This document shows positions 1 to 12,348 of a stretch of 64,000 nt of DNA, piece by piece. The stretch's first letter is position 1, and each line of letters starts with the position of its first letter. The position numbers and the translations under genes were made by a program. Where the stretch lies: contig NC_068558.1 in assembly GCF_022201045.2 (NCBI RefSeq), positions 10,569,501 through 10,633,500 on the forward strand, in the 5' to 3' direction. Source of the DNA: Citrus sinensis (Eukaryota > Streptophyta > Magnoliopsida > Sapindales > Rutaceae). The notes under the pieces were generated by a model that had not been told where the DNA came from, did no database searches, and saw only the letters and a program-made list of their open reading frames with translations.

Positions 1-1091
1 CTTTTGTAATATGAAGTAGAATGGATAAGCTTACTTAAAATGAAAATTAATTTGTCCAATTTTTTTTTATATATTTTTCTTAAAAAAATAAGAGATGGGT
101 GAAGTTCAAATAATTTTTGTAATACCTAACTTTGGAAAACTCTAACAACTAATGAAATAAAGATAATTGAAAAAGCACTCGTCAAGTCCTCCGGTCAATT
201 AATTTTTAATTTATCTCTCTTTCTCTTTTAGTTATTAAAAAGTTATTGACAATACTTTGAAACAAAAATGTAAATCATTTTTATTTTTTTCACATTTTAT
301 ATTGACTGGTATAATTATACTAAACATATTTTATTTATAACAAATAAAAATCTCGTAAGTTTTGTGAAATTAAATTTTTATCATGTTCCAAATTAAATTA
401 TTCTTAAAACAAAAAATTCAAGCATTTAATCGTAAACAATTGGCCTAAAATTGGGGGTTCAAAAGCACAAAGCCCTTGGGAAGCAAATTTATTCTTTTCT
501 TCTTTTTGTCTTCATGTCGGGTTCAATCAATGTGAAGAAATTGAAATATTCTACAATAAGAAACAAAACCGTTGAAACTTGAAAACATGAACCGGGTCCC
601 GCTATTCTCTGCGATAAAATGACGAAACGTTAAACAGACCGCACTCTAATCAATGAACCGGACGAGAAAATGAAAAAGACTTCCCGAGATATAAGAAACT
701 AGCCGTTGGAAACCTAAATTCAAATCAAATCACATTTTTCAGTCACACCTGCAAATACAAAGAGCTTTTTCAAATAACATTTCGTAAAGACAAAATCGAA
801 GCCTATCTCTCTCTCCCCGTTAACGCTCCCAAAATCGAAGCCTCACAATCTCCCTCTGCTCGCTCGGCTTCTCACGAGCTCACTTCAGATCTCAATTTCT
901 CTGTGAGTAATCAACTTCAATTTTTTTTTTACCAAAAAAAAATGAATTTTTGATGGGGTTTCATTTATGAACTTTCCTTATTAAAATTATGAAATTATAA
1001 TTGATTTTGATTGCCAAAGTTTCCATATACTATCAGATTTCAGATCTAGAAGCTTATCGTGGTTGCAATTAAAAGGATACCTTAAAAGAAG
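1..1091 (+). promoter_or_regulatory. Upstream region and 5' leader of the NACK1-type kinesin gene
   Basis: No gene is visible in the first kilobase. The first ~450 bases are AT-rich and featureless. From about 460 the sequence reads as the promoter and leader of the kinesin gene. It holds a full match, on the minus strand, to the mitosis-specific activator (MSA) consensus at 700-710 and a second AACGG/CCGTT core at 569-573. A pyrimidine-rich leader follows (about 800-900). A possible 5'-UTR intron runs from a GTGAGT near 903 to a CAG near 1041. That MSA elements bind MYB3R factors and drive G2/M transcription is family knowledge; use of these copies is inference. Confidence 0.55.
700..710 (-). 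promoter_or_regulatory. MSA (mitosis-specific activator) element
   Basis: Plus strand reads TAGCCGTTGGA. This is the exact reverse complement of the consensus YCYAACGGYYA, about 390 bases upstream of the kinesin start codon. NACK1-type kinesins are known G2/M genes controlled by three-repeat MYB factors through this motif. Confidence 0.6.
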
Positions 1092-4000
1092 ATGACAGTG
1101 AGGACACCAGGAACGCCAGCTTCGAAATCGGAAAGGGCGACGCCGACGCAGACGCCGGCGTCTACACCTGGTGGGCCGAAACCAAGGGAAGAGAAAATTG
1201 TGGTTACTGTGAGGCTTAGGCCTTTAAACAAAAGGGAACAATTAGCCAAAGATCAAGTGGCTTGGGACTGTGTTGATGATCACACTATTGTTTATAAACC
1301 ACAGCCTCATGAGCGCGTGGCTCAGCCTTCCTCTTTCAGTTTTGGTAACTTCTTAATAATTATCTCATTCATTTCCTTTTTTGAAGTTAAAAATTTTATA
1401 AATTTGTTGATTTTTAATTTTTGTAATTTTTTTTTTATGCAGATAAAGTGTTTGGTCCTTCTTGTTTAACTGAAACTGTATATGAGGAAGGAGTGAAGAA
1501 TGTTGCTTTGTCTGCTTTAATGGGCATCAACGGTATTGAATCTTTATGTGCTTGCTTGAATGAACATATCGTTTAAGAGGGTAATTTATCAGATTCTAAT
1601 AGAGTTGGTTTAAATGTGATTTTTTTCCCGAATTTTAGCGACTATATTTGCCTATGGCCAAACCAGCAGTGGGAAGACTTACACGATGAGAGGGATAACA
1701 GAGAAAGCTGTTGTTGATATTTATAACCATATAATGAATGTAAGTTTAATAAGATTCTAATATTGTTCATCTCTAATATTGATTTTAAGTTGGTCCTGTA
1801 TTGTGTTATTGCTGTTTTTCAAATGGGTTATTTATTTATTTGGATAATTGCAGACGCCAGAGAGAGATTTTACGATTAAGATTTCTGGACTAGAAATCTA
1901 TAATGAGAATGTCAGGGATCTGTTAAATTCTGAATCTGGCCGCAATCTCAAGCTTCTAGATGATCCCGAGGTACTGCTTCTATAGGTTCTTTCACTTGCA
2001 AGAATGGATTTATGCTTCTATCACACATTCTTATGTGACAGCTAATTTCTGTTTGCAGAAAGGTACTGTTGTTGAGAAGTTAGTGGAGGAAACAGCAAAT
2101 AATGATCAGCACTTGAGACATTTGATCAGTATTTGTGAAGGTACTTTGATGAAGTTGGTGAATTGATTTTTGTTAGCTTTCTCTTCCAAAATGTGCAGAG
2201 AACTCGACTAATTTTAGCCCTGTTGTGTGTTGCATTTTTAGCTCAAAGGCAAGTTGGTGAAACTGCCCTGAACGATACTAGCTCACGGTCGCATCAAATT
2301 ATAAGGCTGGTAAGTTTAATTGATTATAGTTTCTCTTGATCCTTGGAGAAAACAAATTTCTATCTAAAGCTGATTAGTTTTTTTGGGCTCTGACAATGAA
2401 GAGTATACAAAGTACACTCCGAGAAAATTCAGATTGTGTGAGATCTTTTGTTGCAAGCCTGGTAAGATATCATATGATGCTCACCTTGTGCATGAATATT
2501 AAGATTTTGTATATTTATTCTCTTCTGTGATTGTAACTTTCGGGATCTATTACTTGCAGAACTTTGTAGATTTAGCTGGAAGTGAAAGAGCCTCACAGAC
2601 ACATGCAGATGGCGCTAGGCTCAGGGAAGGATGCCATATTAACCTTAGTTTGATGACTCTTACTACAGTTATCAGAAAGCTCAGGTCAGAATTTAACATA
2701 GCTATTCTCTGCATGTTTTAGTTTGAATGTGCCATTTCAAGACGCTAAAAGAATTCTAATGAACTAATCAGAAAGTTGAGGACTGTCTCAAGATATGTTT
2801 GTGAATTATAGCTTCTCCTATTCCGGCACATAGTATTGACTTTCCCCTTTTTCTCTTGGTGAACTGCTGCGGCTTGTAGTGTTGGAAAAAGAAGTGGCCA
2901 TATACCCTACCGAGACTCGAAGTTAACTCGCATATTGCAGCACTCTCTTGGTGGGAATGCACGTACTGCCATCATATGTACTTTAAGTCCAGCTTTGAGC
3001 CATTTTGAGCAATCTCGAAATACTCTCTTCTTTGCCACCCGAGCAAAGGAAGTAACAAATAATGCTCAAGTTAACATGGTACTGATTCTTTATATGCATT
3101 TACTAGAGAATTCTTAATAAAAACATCAAATCCTGACACTTATTATTATTATTAGGTTGTTTCTGATAAGCAACTAGTCAAACATTTACAAAAGGAAGTA
3201 GCCAGGCTGGAAGCAGAGCTGCGCACTCCTGATCCATCAAGGGAAAAGGATCTGAAAATTCAGCAGGTAAATATTCATCCAAGTTTGGCTTGATTAGGGA
3301 TGTCCAATTATATAATCACAAATTTATAATGCATGTATCTCGTTATCTTATCATGTCTAGATGGAGATGGAAATTGAAGAATTGAAAAGACAAAGAGATG
3401 TGGCACAATCTGAGGTGGATGAGTTACGTAGAAAGCTTCAGGAGGATCAGCAGGTCAACTTTTTCCCTCTTCCTTCCTTTCTCAGTCAACTGCAATTTAC
3501 TAATGCCTTTTGTTTAGTAACAATTCAGACTTCAAATCCACTCGATCCATCAGTGAAGAAGTGCCTCTCTTATTCTGGTGTACTGTCACCAAAACTTGAT
3601 GGCAAAGAGCTGGGCCGTTTTGATAAAATAAGAAAAACGATGTCAAGGCAGTCTATGAGGCAATCATCAACTGCTCCCTTCACACTCATGCATGAAATCC
3701 GAAAACTTGAACACCTTCAGGAGCAGCTGGGAGAAGAAGCAAATCGGGCTTTGGAAGTGCTACAAAAGGAAGTGGCTTGTCATAGACTAGGCAATCAAGA
3801 TGCAGCCGAGACGATTGCTAGGCTGCAAGCAGAAATAAGGGAAATGCGTGCTGTTCGATCGGTTTCTAAAGAAGTTGAAGTTGGAACTGTAATAGCCCCC
3901 AACAAGAGCGTTTGTGCTAACCTTAAGGAAGAGATAACAAGACTTCATTCACAGGGAAGCACCATTGAGGATCTTGAGGAGCAACTGGAAAATGTTCAGA

Positions 4001-5318
4001 AGTCTATAGACAAATTGGTAATGTCTCTTCCAACCAACAATCAACAACCTGACAGTGAATCAACTCCCAAGGCTAAGAAAAAGAAAAAGTTACTTCCTCT
4101 GGCTTCAAGTAATGTTAACCGACAAAATTTTATAAAATCTCCATGCTCACCTCTATCAACATCTCGGCAAATTTTGGAGTCCGAGACTGAAAATCGACCT
4201 CCAGAGAATGATAATATGGCCGTTGAGAATCTTCCAGAGTCTGAGAAAGGGACTCCCACAAAGAGCGAAGAAGGTGGCGCTGTCTCATCAAGGGAAGGCA
4301 CTCCTGGCTCTGGCTATAGACGTTCGAGTTCAGTTAATATGAAGAAAATGCAGAAAATGTTTCAGAATGCAGCGGAGGAGAATGTAAGAAGCATAAGAGC
4401 ATATGTAACGGAACTGAAAGAACGTGTGGCTAAACTGCAATATCAAAAGCAGCTGCTTGTTTGCCAGGTACGGTGGTTTCCTCTAAATATCAAAATTTTT
4501 TTCACTCATGCATTACTTTTTTATTCCACATATGCTAAACTGCATTTTGCCTCTAGGTGCTTGAGATGGAAGCAAATGAAGCAGCTGGATACAATATGGA
4601 GAATGACGAGAACATAGTTGAGACCGAGGAACCTGAAGTTGCATGGCATATAACTTTTAGGGAGCAAAGGCAGCAGATTATTGAGCTATGGGATGTGTGT
4701 TTTGTCTCTATCATTCATAGGACACAGTTTTATTTGTTGTTCAAGGGAGATCCAGCTGATCAAATATACATGGAAGTGGAGCTTAGGCGGCTGACTTGGT
4801 TGCAGCAGCATTTGTCAGAACTTGGGAATGCAAGCCCGCTTCCTGTGGCGGGCGGGGAGCCCACCATCTCTCTCTCATCAAGGTTCCTGTCCACTCTTGC
4901 TTGGAAAACTTATAGAATAGGAAAATGTATTCCTTTTAGCAGTTAAACATCATAATCATGAAGTTGAGCTAATTATCTTGTTCTGACTTGCAGTATTAGA
5001 GCTCTAAAGCGCGAAAGGGAGTTCCTCGCGAAGAGGTTGAGCTCGCGCTTGACAGCAGAGGAAAGGGATTCATTGTACATCAAATGGGACGTCCAACTCG
5101 ACGGGAAACATAGAAGGCTGCAGTTTGTAAGCAAGCTTTGGACAGACCCCCATGATCCCAGGCATGTACAGGAGAGTGCTGAGATAGTGGCAAAGCTTGT
5201 AGGATTTTGTGAAGGCGGGAACATGTCAAAGGAGATGTTTGAGCTCAATTTTGCAATACCAGCTGATAAGAGGCCATGGATGATGGGCTGGAACCAAATT
5301 TCAAATCTTCTTTTGTAA
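1092..5318 (+). CDS. NACK1: NACK1/HINKEL-type kinesin (KIN-7 family), 14 coding exons
   Basis: Plus-end-directed cytokinetic kinesin of the phragmoplast. In characterised relatives it binds and activates the NPK1/ANP MAPKKK to drive cell-plate expansion. Coding exons, joined by GT-AG introns with frame kept throughout: 1092-1344, 1443-1532, 1639-1739, 1854-1970, 2059-2140, 2242-2309, 2402-2461, 2560-2684, 2880-3078, 3156-3266, 3361-3453, 3529-4467, 4557-4882, 4994-5318. The product is 962 residues, the usual family length (about 960). The motor domain spans roughly residues 30-360, with P-loop GQTSSGKT near 121-128, switch I SSRSH near 228 and switch II DLAGSE near 261. Coiled-coil stretches follow, then the C-terminal family domain ending at the TAA. 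The start [12 protein letters not shown] matches the family N terminus. No stop, frameshift or missing catalytic residue was found, so the gene looks functional. Confidence 0.95.
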
Positions 5319-7550
5319 GAGAGTCATTCTGTTGTTGTAAGTACTTCCTTCCATTATGTAAATGTAAATGAACTTTGGAGTTGCTTCTCCAAAATTACAG
5401 TTCTGTCATTACTGATGGGTTGGGATTTTTTTTTTTTCAAAATTTTTCGTGTAACCTCCTGTTTCAATAATAGAATTTAATTCATTTATTTCAGTAGGAA
5501 TTCAATAAAGTGAAATATATTTACCGAAACGAGGTGGGCTGGCGCAACACTTTGCGGGTGACAATAATTTGGGTTTTGAATCAGCGCACATGAATCAGAT
5601 GAAATTTATTTTGTTGTTGAATTAGGTGTTTATTAAGGGTGTGTTTGAGGGTATATTGTATTATATTATAATGTATTGTATTAAATTGTATTATATTAAC
5701 ATTATATTATATTAATATTATACAAACACTTGGTGCTACATAGAATTGTACATTTGTACCATATATAATAATATTTTAATCACGCTTGCCGCTGTTTAGT
5801 ATTATATAATAATATTTTTATGAAATTAATACTATGTATGTTTTGTTAATATTTTATATTGTTATTATACAACGTTTTTTAATTAAATTTTGAAGCAAAA
5901 ATAAATAATTCAGTGACAGTCCCATCAACCACTGTCAGCCACCATGAACCTTTTCCACCACAACATTTCGGTTTTATTTGGGTTTTATTTGGGTTTTATT
6001 TGACGGCATTTTTTTATATTTTTGAAATCCTAATTGATAGAGCTTTTGCAAGTTTGCAATGGTACTAGTTTCACCAGAAACGGAGCTTCCAATCATTGTA
6101 TATTTTATGGTTAAAGTTTTAAATTTCAAAACTTTAACCACACATCTACTGTAAATAGGAACTCCATTTTCGATGACACTTGTATCATTACAACATTCAA
6201 GTAATTAGGATTTCAATGTTATCAAAATGAACTCCAATTGAAGTCTAAACACAACCTATCAGTGGGCGACAATAATTTAAAATTGCTGCAGTTGACCATT
6301 AATATTTAAGATAAAAATTCATATAAAAATAAATTAAGTCTAGTTATCTTGAAACTGTTCTAAGGTAGAGCACCTTTTAAAAATACACGATTAAAGTTAT
6401 AATGATTTTTTTATTAATTATCATTTTGCATGTGTGGTTGAAATTCGTGCTCCACCATATATCAGCTCTAATTAAAATTAATGAAATAACAAATTGGAAG
6501 TTAATGCAATGCTGCTTGTTTCCGTAGGGGTCATGATTATTTAATGTGGTAAAAGCTCCATTAATTTAAATCATAACAAATTGCAATGCAATCTTTTTTT
6601 TTTTTTTGCCCTTTTTTTAATTACTTTTGAGCCAAACGTGTAATATCATTGTTTCGATGAGAACAGTGTTATAATGGTATCTAATGCTATGTTCCAAACA
6701 TGAGGGGCTGCTCTTCGTGAGGGCTAAAACAGGCCTTTTAGTCTGGCCTAGCCCAAAACATTCTTTAAAACGCCTGAAGTTTTATTCTTTTTTTAAATGT
6801 GAATATTGGATTTTCACTTTTTCTTTAAAGTCTATGTCCCTAGAGCAGTCTCTATTAGGCTAATTGAAAACACTCAAGTTACTCTAACATTGGGATCTTC
6901 AAAGTTCAATATTAAAAGGGTAACTTATTATTTTAATTGGAGTTAAAAGACTTCTATATTTAATTATATAGATCACCTTATGTTACATTTAACGTAATAT
7001 ACACATACTCATAACAATAATAGCGAGTCCCACCATTAGTACTGACCTTAAACATATATGTATTTTGTTTAAAATGAGGTTCTTGATGCTCCAATTTTAC
7101 TAAATATATTTTTTCACTCTTTTATGAGTACTGTCATTCACACAAACAAATACAATGAATTATAATTTAGTCATAGATTCTCAACTCAAGAGCAGACACT
7201 CCCAAAGTTTCTATTGCCACTGATTTGTTTAGATATACTGCAAATAAAATTGCAAATAACAAAGGATACAAGACAAAGAGAGAAAGGAAGACGATACAAC
7301 AGTGATTTCCCTTATAAATAATAAATAGTGCCTTCGGAACAAACAGAACACACTAGCTAAGACAGATGTTGGTGCCATGTGATGTAACCCATGACCCCCA
7401 ACATTGTTTCCACAAGTATCACAACAACAACAACATAAAACACAGCACAATTAAACTACTAACTCATAATTCTCTTCAATCACCACTCGATATTAGACTA
7501 TGCATTAAACGAGATTAATGCAGCAAAGTGAAATGGGAGAGAAGAGAAAT
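5319..7550. other. Intergenic region with a foldback repeat
   Basis: No gene is seen. After the kinesin 3' UTR there is a very AT-rich stretch (5640-5900), a short run of a repeated GGGTTTTATTTG unit (about 5970-6001), and an imperfect foldback centred at about 6124. The part from 6300 to 7500 is plain AT-rich sequence and probably includes the 3' UTR of the minus-strand lipid-transfer protein gene. Confidence 0.6.
6008..6235. repeat. Imperfect foldback (MITE-like) inverted repeat
   Basis: Two arms of about 100 bases are inverted around 6124. The core pairs TGGTTAAAGTTTT with its complement across a 7-base loop. Outer parts such as GAAATCCTAATT and a segment ending GGAGCTTCC/GGAGTTCC also recur inverted. 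The arms are clearly diverged. A GGGTGTGTTTG near 5637 and its weak inverse near 6255 could be older outer ends, but I see no convincing target duplication. Confidence 0.5.
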
Positions 7551-7835
7551 TTAGCATTTTGGGAAGGGAGTGCCACAAGTGCTAGCAACTCTCCTGGCAT
7601 TTGGGGTGTTGATAAACTTCCTGAGGCTCGGGTTTCGAAGGTACTGGCAAAGGCAAGGCTTCTGTTCTTTGATCTTGCTGCAGCAGAGCCTTGATGGTGG
7701 AGTTGAAGATGTGATGGCGCTAACACAAGAGCTCAGTTGGGTTGGGCTGCATGTCACTGCCACTGAGACTTGTGTTTCAGCTGCCAGAAGAAGAACCACC
7801 AATGTGCAAATGGCTGCTACATGCGAAGCCTCCAT
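7551..7835 (-). CDS. Non-specific lipid-transfer protein, type 2 (LTP2-like)
   Basis: A single-exon gene for a small secreted lipid-binding protein of 94 residues. Residues 1-26 form a hydrophobic signal peptide, giving a mature protein of about 68 residues, typical of the 7 kDa type-2 class. The mature part has the eight-cysteine pattern C-x6-C-xn-CC-xn-CxC-xn-C-xn-C, with CLC as the CxC element and a final cysteine at the C terminus. These form four disulfides around a lipid cavity. Type-2 nsLTPs move or bind lipids in the cell wall and are linked to cuticle/suberin deposition or defence; which role applies here cannot be told. A TATA-like CTATAAATTG lies at 7931-7940 on the minus strand, about 95 bases upstream of the ATG. 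The antisense ORF over the same bases is a shadow. Confidence 0.9.
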   Translation of the reverse strand: MEASHVAAICTLVVLLLAAETQVSVAVTCSPTQLSSCVSAITSSTPPSRLCCSKIKEQKPCLCQYLRNPSLRKFINTPNARRVASTCGTPFPKC

Positions 7836-7930
7836 TTTTCGATGTAGTATGAATCAAATGGACTTACAAGCTCGAGACTAATGTGCTTTGTTAGATGGGT
7901 GATGCTGTGGATTTGGCTTTGGTTTGCTCT

Positions 7931-7940
7931 CAATTTATAG
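7931..7940 (-). promoter_or_regulatory. Probable TATA box of the nsLTP gene
   Basis: CTATAAATTG on the minus strand, about 95 bases before the start codon. This leaves room for a short leader, as is normal for this class. Confidence 0.5.
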
Positions 7941-8724
7941 GTGGAAAGAAACTGTAGAAGAGAAATAAAAGCATGAGCGGAAGGCATTTTCATATGATTT
8001 TAATTTTTTTGGTTGGATTCATCAAAGTAAAAGCAAATGTAAAAACATGGGTTTTGGCCCCACAAATTCGGCGCATTTTCTAAAAAGGGAAATCATTTGA
8101 CTGCAAAAGCTTAGCATGCAAATGAAGTTCTAGGCTCAATGATATCAATTCATTTCTTATGTATTTTATATAGCAAAGGAAACTTTTTCTTGTGAGATGT
8201 ACTTAATGCCTCTGTGACGAAGTACAAGATGAATACCAATAAATAATGAAGTAGTGTTTATACTTACTAGCATAATATGTATCTGTTGCCATGATTAGAA
8301 TTTTTTTTCTTTTCCCATTTAATTAATTGCCCACCGGATTTGTCAATGCATACTATAATAACAAGAACGGTGTTATAAATCTCAAAGGGTAATCAAACAT
8401 ATTAAATGATTGTATCAATAAGCTTTCTTTTATTCAGATCCCAAAGTGATTATAGTTTAGCAGTTTTCAGAAAAGTATCACCACATTGGTATTTGGTAAT
8501 GTTTATCAACTAAATTTTTTTTATTCCTCTTCTGAAGAAATAGCATTTTCCAAAAGGCAGCAGGCCTGCTTCATCCACTATGATTAGCACGATATTCGCA
8601 AGGATTAAATATAGCAACCTAATCTTTTTGCCCCACTTTGTTTTGAATCCAATATGATTAGCATGATATTTACAATGACTAAATTTATTAATCTAATCTT
8701 TCTATCCACTTTGCTATGAAATCT

Positions 8725-8800
8725 TTAGAGGTCAAGTGGTTCATAAACATGGTATATGAGTCAAGATCTATGCTCAAATCTCGTATTTCATTATTTTTCA
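8725..8800 (+). mobile_element. tRNA-derived SINE-like remnant
   Basis: A box-A-like GGTCAAGTGGTTCA is followed about 45 bases later by a box-B-like GCTCAAATCTC and then T-rich sequence, the layout of tRNA-derived plant SINEs. Box B is degenerate and no target duplication was found. Confidence 0.35.
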
Positions 8801-9569
8801 ATCAATTTTGAAATTGACAATTTTTAGAGTGTAGTTTCATCAAATCTTGGTCTATCTCAGTCTTATCCGATATTTTTCATGAGAAAGAATGTGCTAGACT
8901 TAATTTTTAATATTAATGACAACCATTATCTAATAGCTTAAATTTTTAATATATAAAATCAAGAATAGGAAGGTGGGGGAATAAATATTGTAGCTTAAAC
9001 CTGTAATTAGCATTTGCTCATAAAAATAGGATAAAAGATGAAAATGGACCATGGACCTAACCCCACATCCCTATCATAAGTAATGGAGCAATAGACCGAT
9101 TTCCACTCATTAAGCACCAATTTCATTTCATCCCCTTTTGATTGCAATGCATGAAAATAGTGGTGCCCGCTTTGACAATGACAGCACTGCTTTGCTTTCG
9201 GTGGTGGCGCATTTTACAACTCCTGTCTAGTGTGGACACATACAACTTCTAAGCATTAATTTGACCTGCATTTGAGATTTATTTGATCATGATTGCAATA
9301 TAATTATAGTCATTCATTGAACTTCTGTACCAACGAGCATATATGAAAAGGCCACGTATATTCTTAGTGGTGAAATGATCAAATGAGCAGTCTTGAGGAT
9401 AAGAAAGAAGACTTTTGATGCATATGTGTTGTGGCGCATGTTTTCCATTTCAATAGAAATTTCCTCTAACACAAAAGAAAATGCTGCATTTTACTTTGAA
9501 AAAATCTCCATCGTGATTCAAGAGCTAAGATTACCGAGACCATTTACAGACGAAGAAGATGGAAGTTAG

Positions 9570-9735
9570 GCGAAGCCCTACCTCAAGTGGTAAAAAAACA
9601 GCCTGTCTAAGATAAAAGATTTTGGATTCGAGCCTCATTAGAAAAGAATGAGGCGAAATAAAAAATAGTCTGTCAAACTAATATAATTTTTATCATGTTA
9701 GTAGGGCTTCTACATCTTGTACCACCCTAAAGATT
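9570..9735 (+). mobile_element. tRNA-derived SINE-like element
   Basis: Box A-like TACCTCAAGTGG and box B GGATTCGAGCC are spaced about 50 bases apart, as in RNA polymerase III-driven SINEs. An A-rich body and a T-run tail follow. Ends and target duplications are not certain. Confidence 0.45.
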
Positions 9736-9825
9736 TTACCCACTGAACAATTAATATTTAAAAAGTATAAAATTAATTAGATGATTATAAAATTTACAAT
9801 GAAAATCACCAAAAGATGACTTGGG

Positions 9826-10640
9826 GGAAAAAAAAAAGTGTCTAAAGAATGCGCTCTTTTGCCTTTGTAGGCGCATGTTATTTGAGCTAACAATTCGGAT
9901 GAAATGCACATCTTTAGTTCCATCGCACAAGGGAATTGCTACGTAATGAGTGGAAGACAGAGCAAATCTATAAATCAAATCTCCTGTTTACAACACAAGT
10001 TTCGCACTGCATTGTCAATTTAATCCATTTTCTCTGTCCTCGGAGGAATGGTTTAGATGACAAGATCTCTTATAATTCACTAAAAGATCTATAGATTAAA
10101 TCGTCCACAGCAACTTAAAAATCAATTTTAAGCGACTCATATGTCGAAAACAAGATTCAACCAAAACAAACCATGTGGCAAGAACAAGATTCAATAAAGA
10201 AAGTATGTGAAATAATTGGAGAGAACCTGTTAAATTTTGGATACATATTAGTTTAATGCACCAAGCATTGAAGACACAATTCCACATTACATTGAGATGC
10301 TAATTTTCTCCGGTGAAAGATAAGATAAAGTCAAAACAGGCAATATGAATCTTTGCAAGTCTTTAATCGGATTTTGTGGTCCAATACTCCAATTACAGTC
10401 AAAATTAGACAGCTTGATATCATAATGTGGGCCAGTAAATCATGGTAATATAAACTTAATCTTCACGCTTTCTTGTTAAGTAATGTTCAATAACTTTAGT
10501 CAAGGCGTCTACCTTAGGGTGGCGTGACAATGATTAGCCCGTTTTAACGTGACTGTACTTTTACCATCCTCCATTTTCATTTCTTATCGTTCTGCCATCA
10601 AAGTTCTATTCAAATTTGACCAAAATGTAAATAAATTACA
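9826..10640. repeat. Copy 1 of an ~800 bp duplicated segment
   Basis: This segment is similar over its whole length, in the same orientation, to 38018-38830. Shared landmarks include GTCTAAAGAATG, TGCTCTTTTG-type starts, TGTCAATTTAATC, AATTGGATTTTGTGGTC-like text, CTTGTTAAGTAATGTT, and a shared end CCTCCATTTTCATTTCTTAT. Many substitutions and small indels show it is old. No coding capacity is visible. Here it flanks the 3' side of the receptor-kinase pseudogene. Confidence 0.7.
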
Positions 10641-11029
10641 ATATTTAATGCCTAGTACCGAAGAATTTGAATGTGTATATATATATAGTAATTAATTCAG
10701 TTCTGACACCAATATGTATGTGATTTATTTGAACCGTTGTACCATTAGATATGCTTGGGGTTCTTGCTTAATTTTAAGAATATTATGATCGTTACTCTGT
10801 ACATAATCTCTAGGGAACTGAAATGGATACATGCCGAAACTAGTATCAATTATATACTTAGTTTTATAGAACTTAAATGTAAATGCAAAGATTTGGCAAT
10901 ACAATTTCTACTATGCTCAAAGTAATGGCTCTTATTACGGAAGCCAAAAATAAATAAATAAATAAAAATAAAGCACTCATAAAATGAACAGTTGACACAC
11001 ATTCAGTGCTGCATTAAGTTGCAACGACA

Positions 11030-11243
11030 TCATGCATCCAGAAATTTCACTCTAATTTTCTTGAGTTTTGTTGCAGCATCTGTCGTATATATCCTTCGGT
11101 CAGGCGAGTCCATGCAACAATCTAATGCTAACTGGCCGATGCTTAATAAACAATCCATTTTGGGCCAAAAAGCTTGCTCTTCTTGCATCAACAACCTCAC
11201 TCAATCCATGAGGAGGTAAAGACTGCTTCACTCAATTCTTTAA
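11030..11243 (-). pseudogene. LRR receptor-kinase pseudogene: C-terminal kinase tail (last exon, distal part)
   Basis: Read on the minus strand this is the end of a subfamily-XII LRR receptor kinase. A WVKQSLP-type segment (with TGA in place of the tryptophan codon) leads through LPPHGLSEVVD. A one-base frame change then gives EQAFWPKMDCLLSIGQLALD, and the sequence ends KKIRVKFLDA with TGA at 11030-11032. It continues the exon that begins at 12833 on the far side of the inserted MITE. Joined across the MITE, the frame is exact. It is broken by at least two stops and a frameshift, so it is not functional. Confidence 0.85.
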
Positions 11244-11481
11244 TGGTGTATTTACTTTCTGAATTAGAAAATTAGAATTCAGAATAAAAATAATTAATAA
11301 TGTTTATTTGGAATCGAGATTGGAATTATGGGGTCCACCACTTAAAAATGAGGAATATGAGACTCATTCTCAGGAGGTGGGAATGAGTCTTCCATTCAGG
11401 ATTGACCATTTTACCCTCTTAAAATTAAAAATGTTCACTTTGTTTTTATTTATAATTAATTAATATATTATTATAATTAAT

Positions 11482-12348
11482 AGGAAAATTATCATTGCAT
11501 CACCTTTATTTTACCTTATTTTTATCCAACCACTACAAAATTTTAACATGTACTTTGCACCACATTTCTTTTCACATTTGTATCAACTAGCTACTTTTGC
11601 ATTAACACTATTAAATAATTTTAATAAAATGATAATTTTACCCTCAAATAAATTAAAAGACCATTTTATTTTATAAAAACTTTAAAAAAATAAAAAATAT
11701 AATGATAAAAATATCCCTAAATTTAATAAAAATAAATCCCAAAATTAGAATATTTATTTTTAATAAAAATTATTTTAATATAAAATTATAATTATAAAAA
11801 TAATTGCAAAATTTTGGGATTTAATAAAAATCCCCTAAATTATTAAAATTTTAGGATTTATTCTTTTAAGAAATAAATTCAGTTATTTTAATAAAATTTT
11901 ACAAAATTATAATTTTTTAATAAATAAATTCATTTATTTTAATTAAAATTTTGTAAAATTATCATTTTGAATAAAAATAATTATTAAAATTTTGTAAAAT
12001 CTAAATTTTGTAAAATCTAAATTTAGTAAAATTTAGTTGAGCACCTCTATTTGGGATTTATTTTTTATTAAATTTAGGGATATTTTTATGATTATAATTT
12101 TTAATTTTAAAAGTTTTTTTAAGATAAAATGGTCTTTTAATTTATTTGGGAGTAAAATTGTCATTTTATTAAAATTATTTAATAGTGTTAAAAATTGTCA
12201 TTTTATTAAAATTATTTAATAGTGTTAATGCAAAAGTGGCTAGTTGATACAAATGTGAAAAGAAAGGTGGTGTAAAATACATGTTAAAATTTTATAGTGG
12301 TTGGATGAACATAAGGCAAAATAAAAGTGGTGCAATGATAATTTTTCT
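11482..12348. mobile_element. Foldback element with long inverted arms, nested in the outer MITE
   Basis: The left arm starts AGGAAAATTATCATTGCATC. The right arm ends with its near-exact inverse, and inverted similarity continues for about 280 bases on each side, down to GGGATTTATTTTT-like text near the centre. A 7-base AATTAAT repeats directly at 11475-11481 and 12349-12355 and is the likely target duplication, though the region is AT-rich. It has no ORF. The family is not certain: long arms and a 7-9 base duplication fit a hAT- or Mutator-type foldback. Confidence 0.75.
12155..12228 (+). repeat. 37 bp perfect tandem duplication in the right arm of the foldback
   Basis: The unit begins AAATTGTCATTTTATT and ends ATAGTGTTAA. 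It occurs twice head to tail (12155-12191 and 12192-12228) with no difference. The left arm has one copy, so this is a later local duplication. Confidence 0.85.

Larger units (their letters stand above)
7941..11029. other. Gene-poor interval with SINE-like remnants and a duplicated segment
   Basis: I see no protein-coding gene. It contains two tRNA-derived SINE-like remnants (about 8725-8800 and 9570-9735) and one copy of an ~800-base segment duplicated at 38.0 kb. The rest is AT-rich. The last 400 bases are the downstream flank of the minus-strand receptor-kinase pseudogene. Confidence 0.6.

Noticed and set aside
7570..7881. 103-codon plus-strand ORF over the lipid-transfer gene
   Set aside because: Antisense shadow of a clear eight-cysteine nsLTP.
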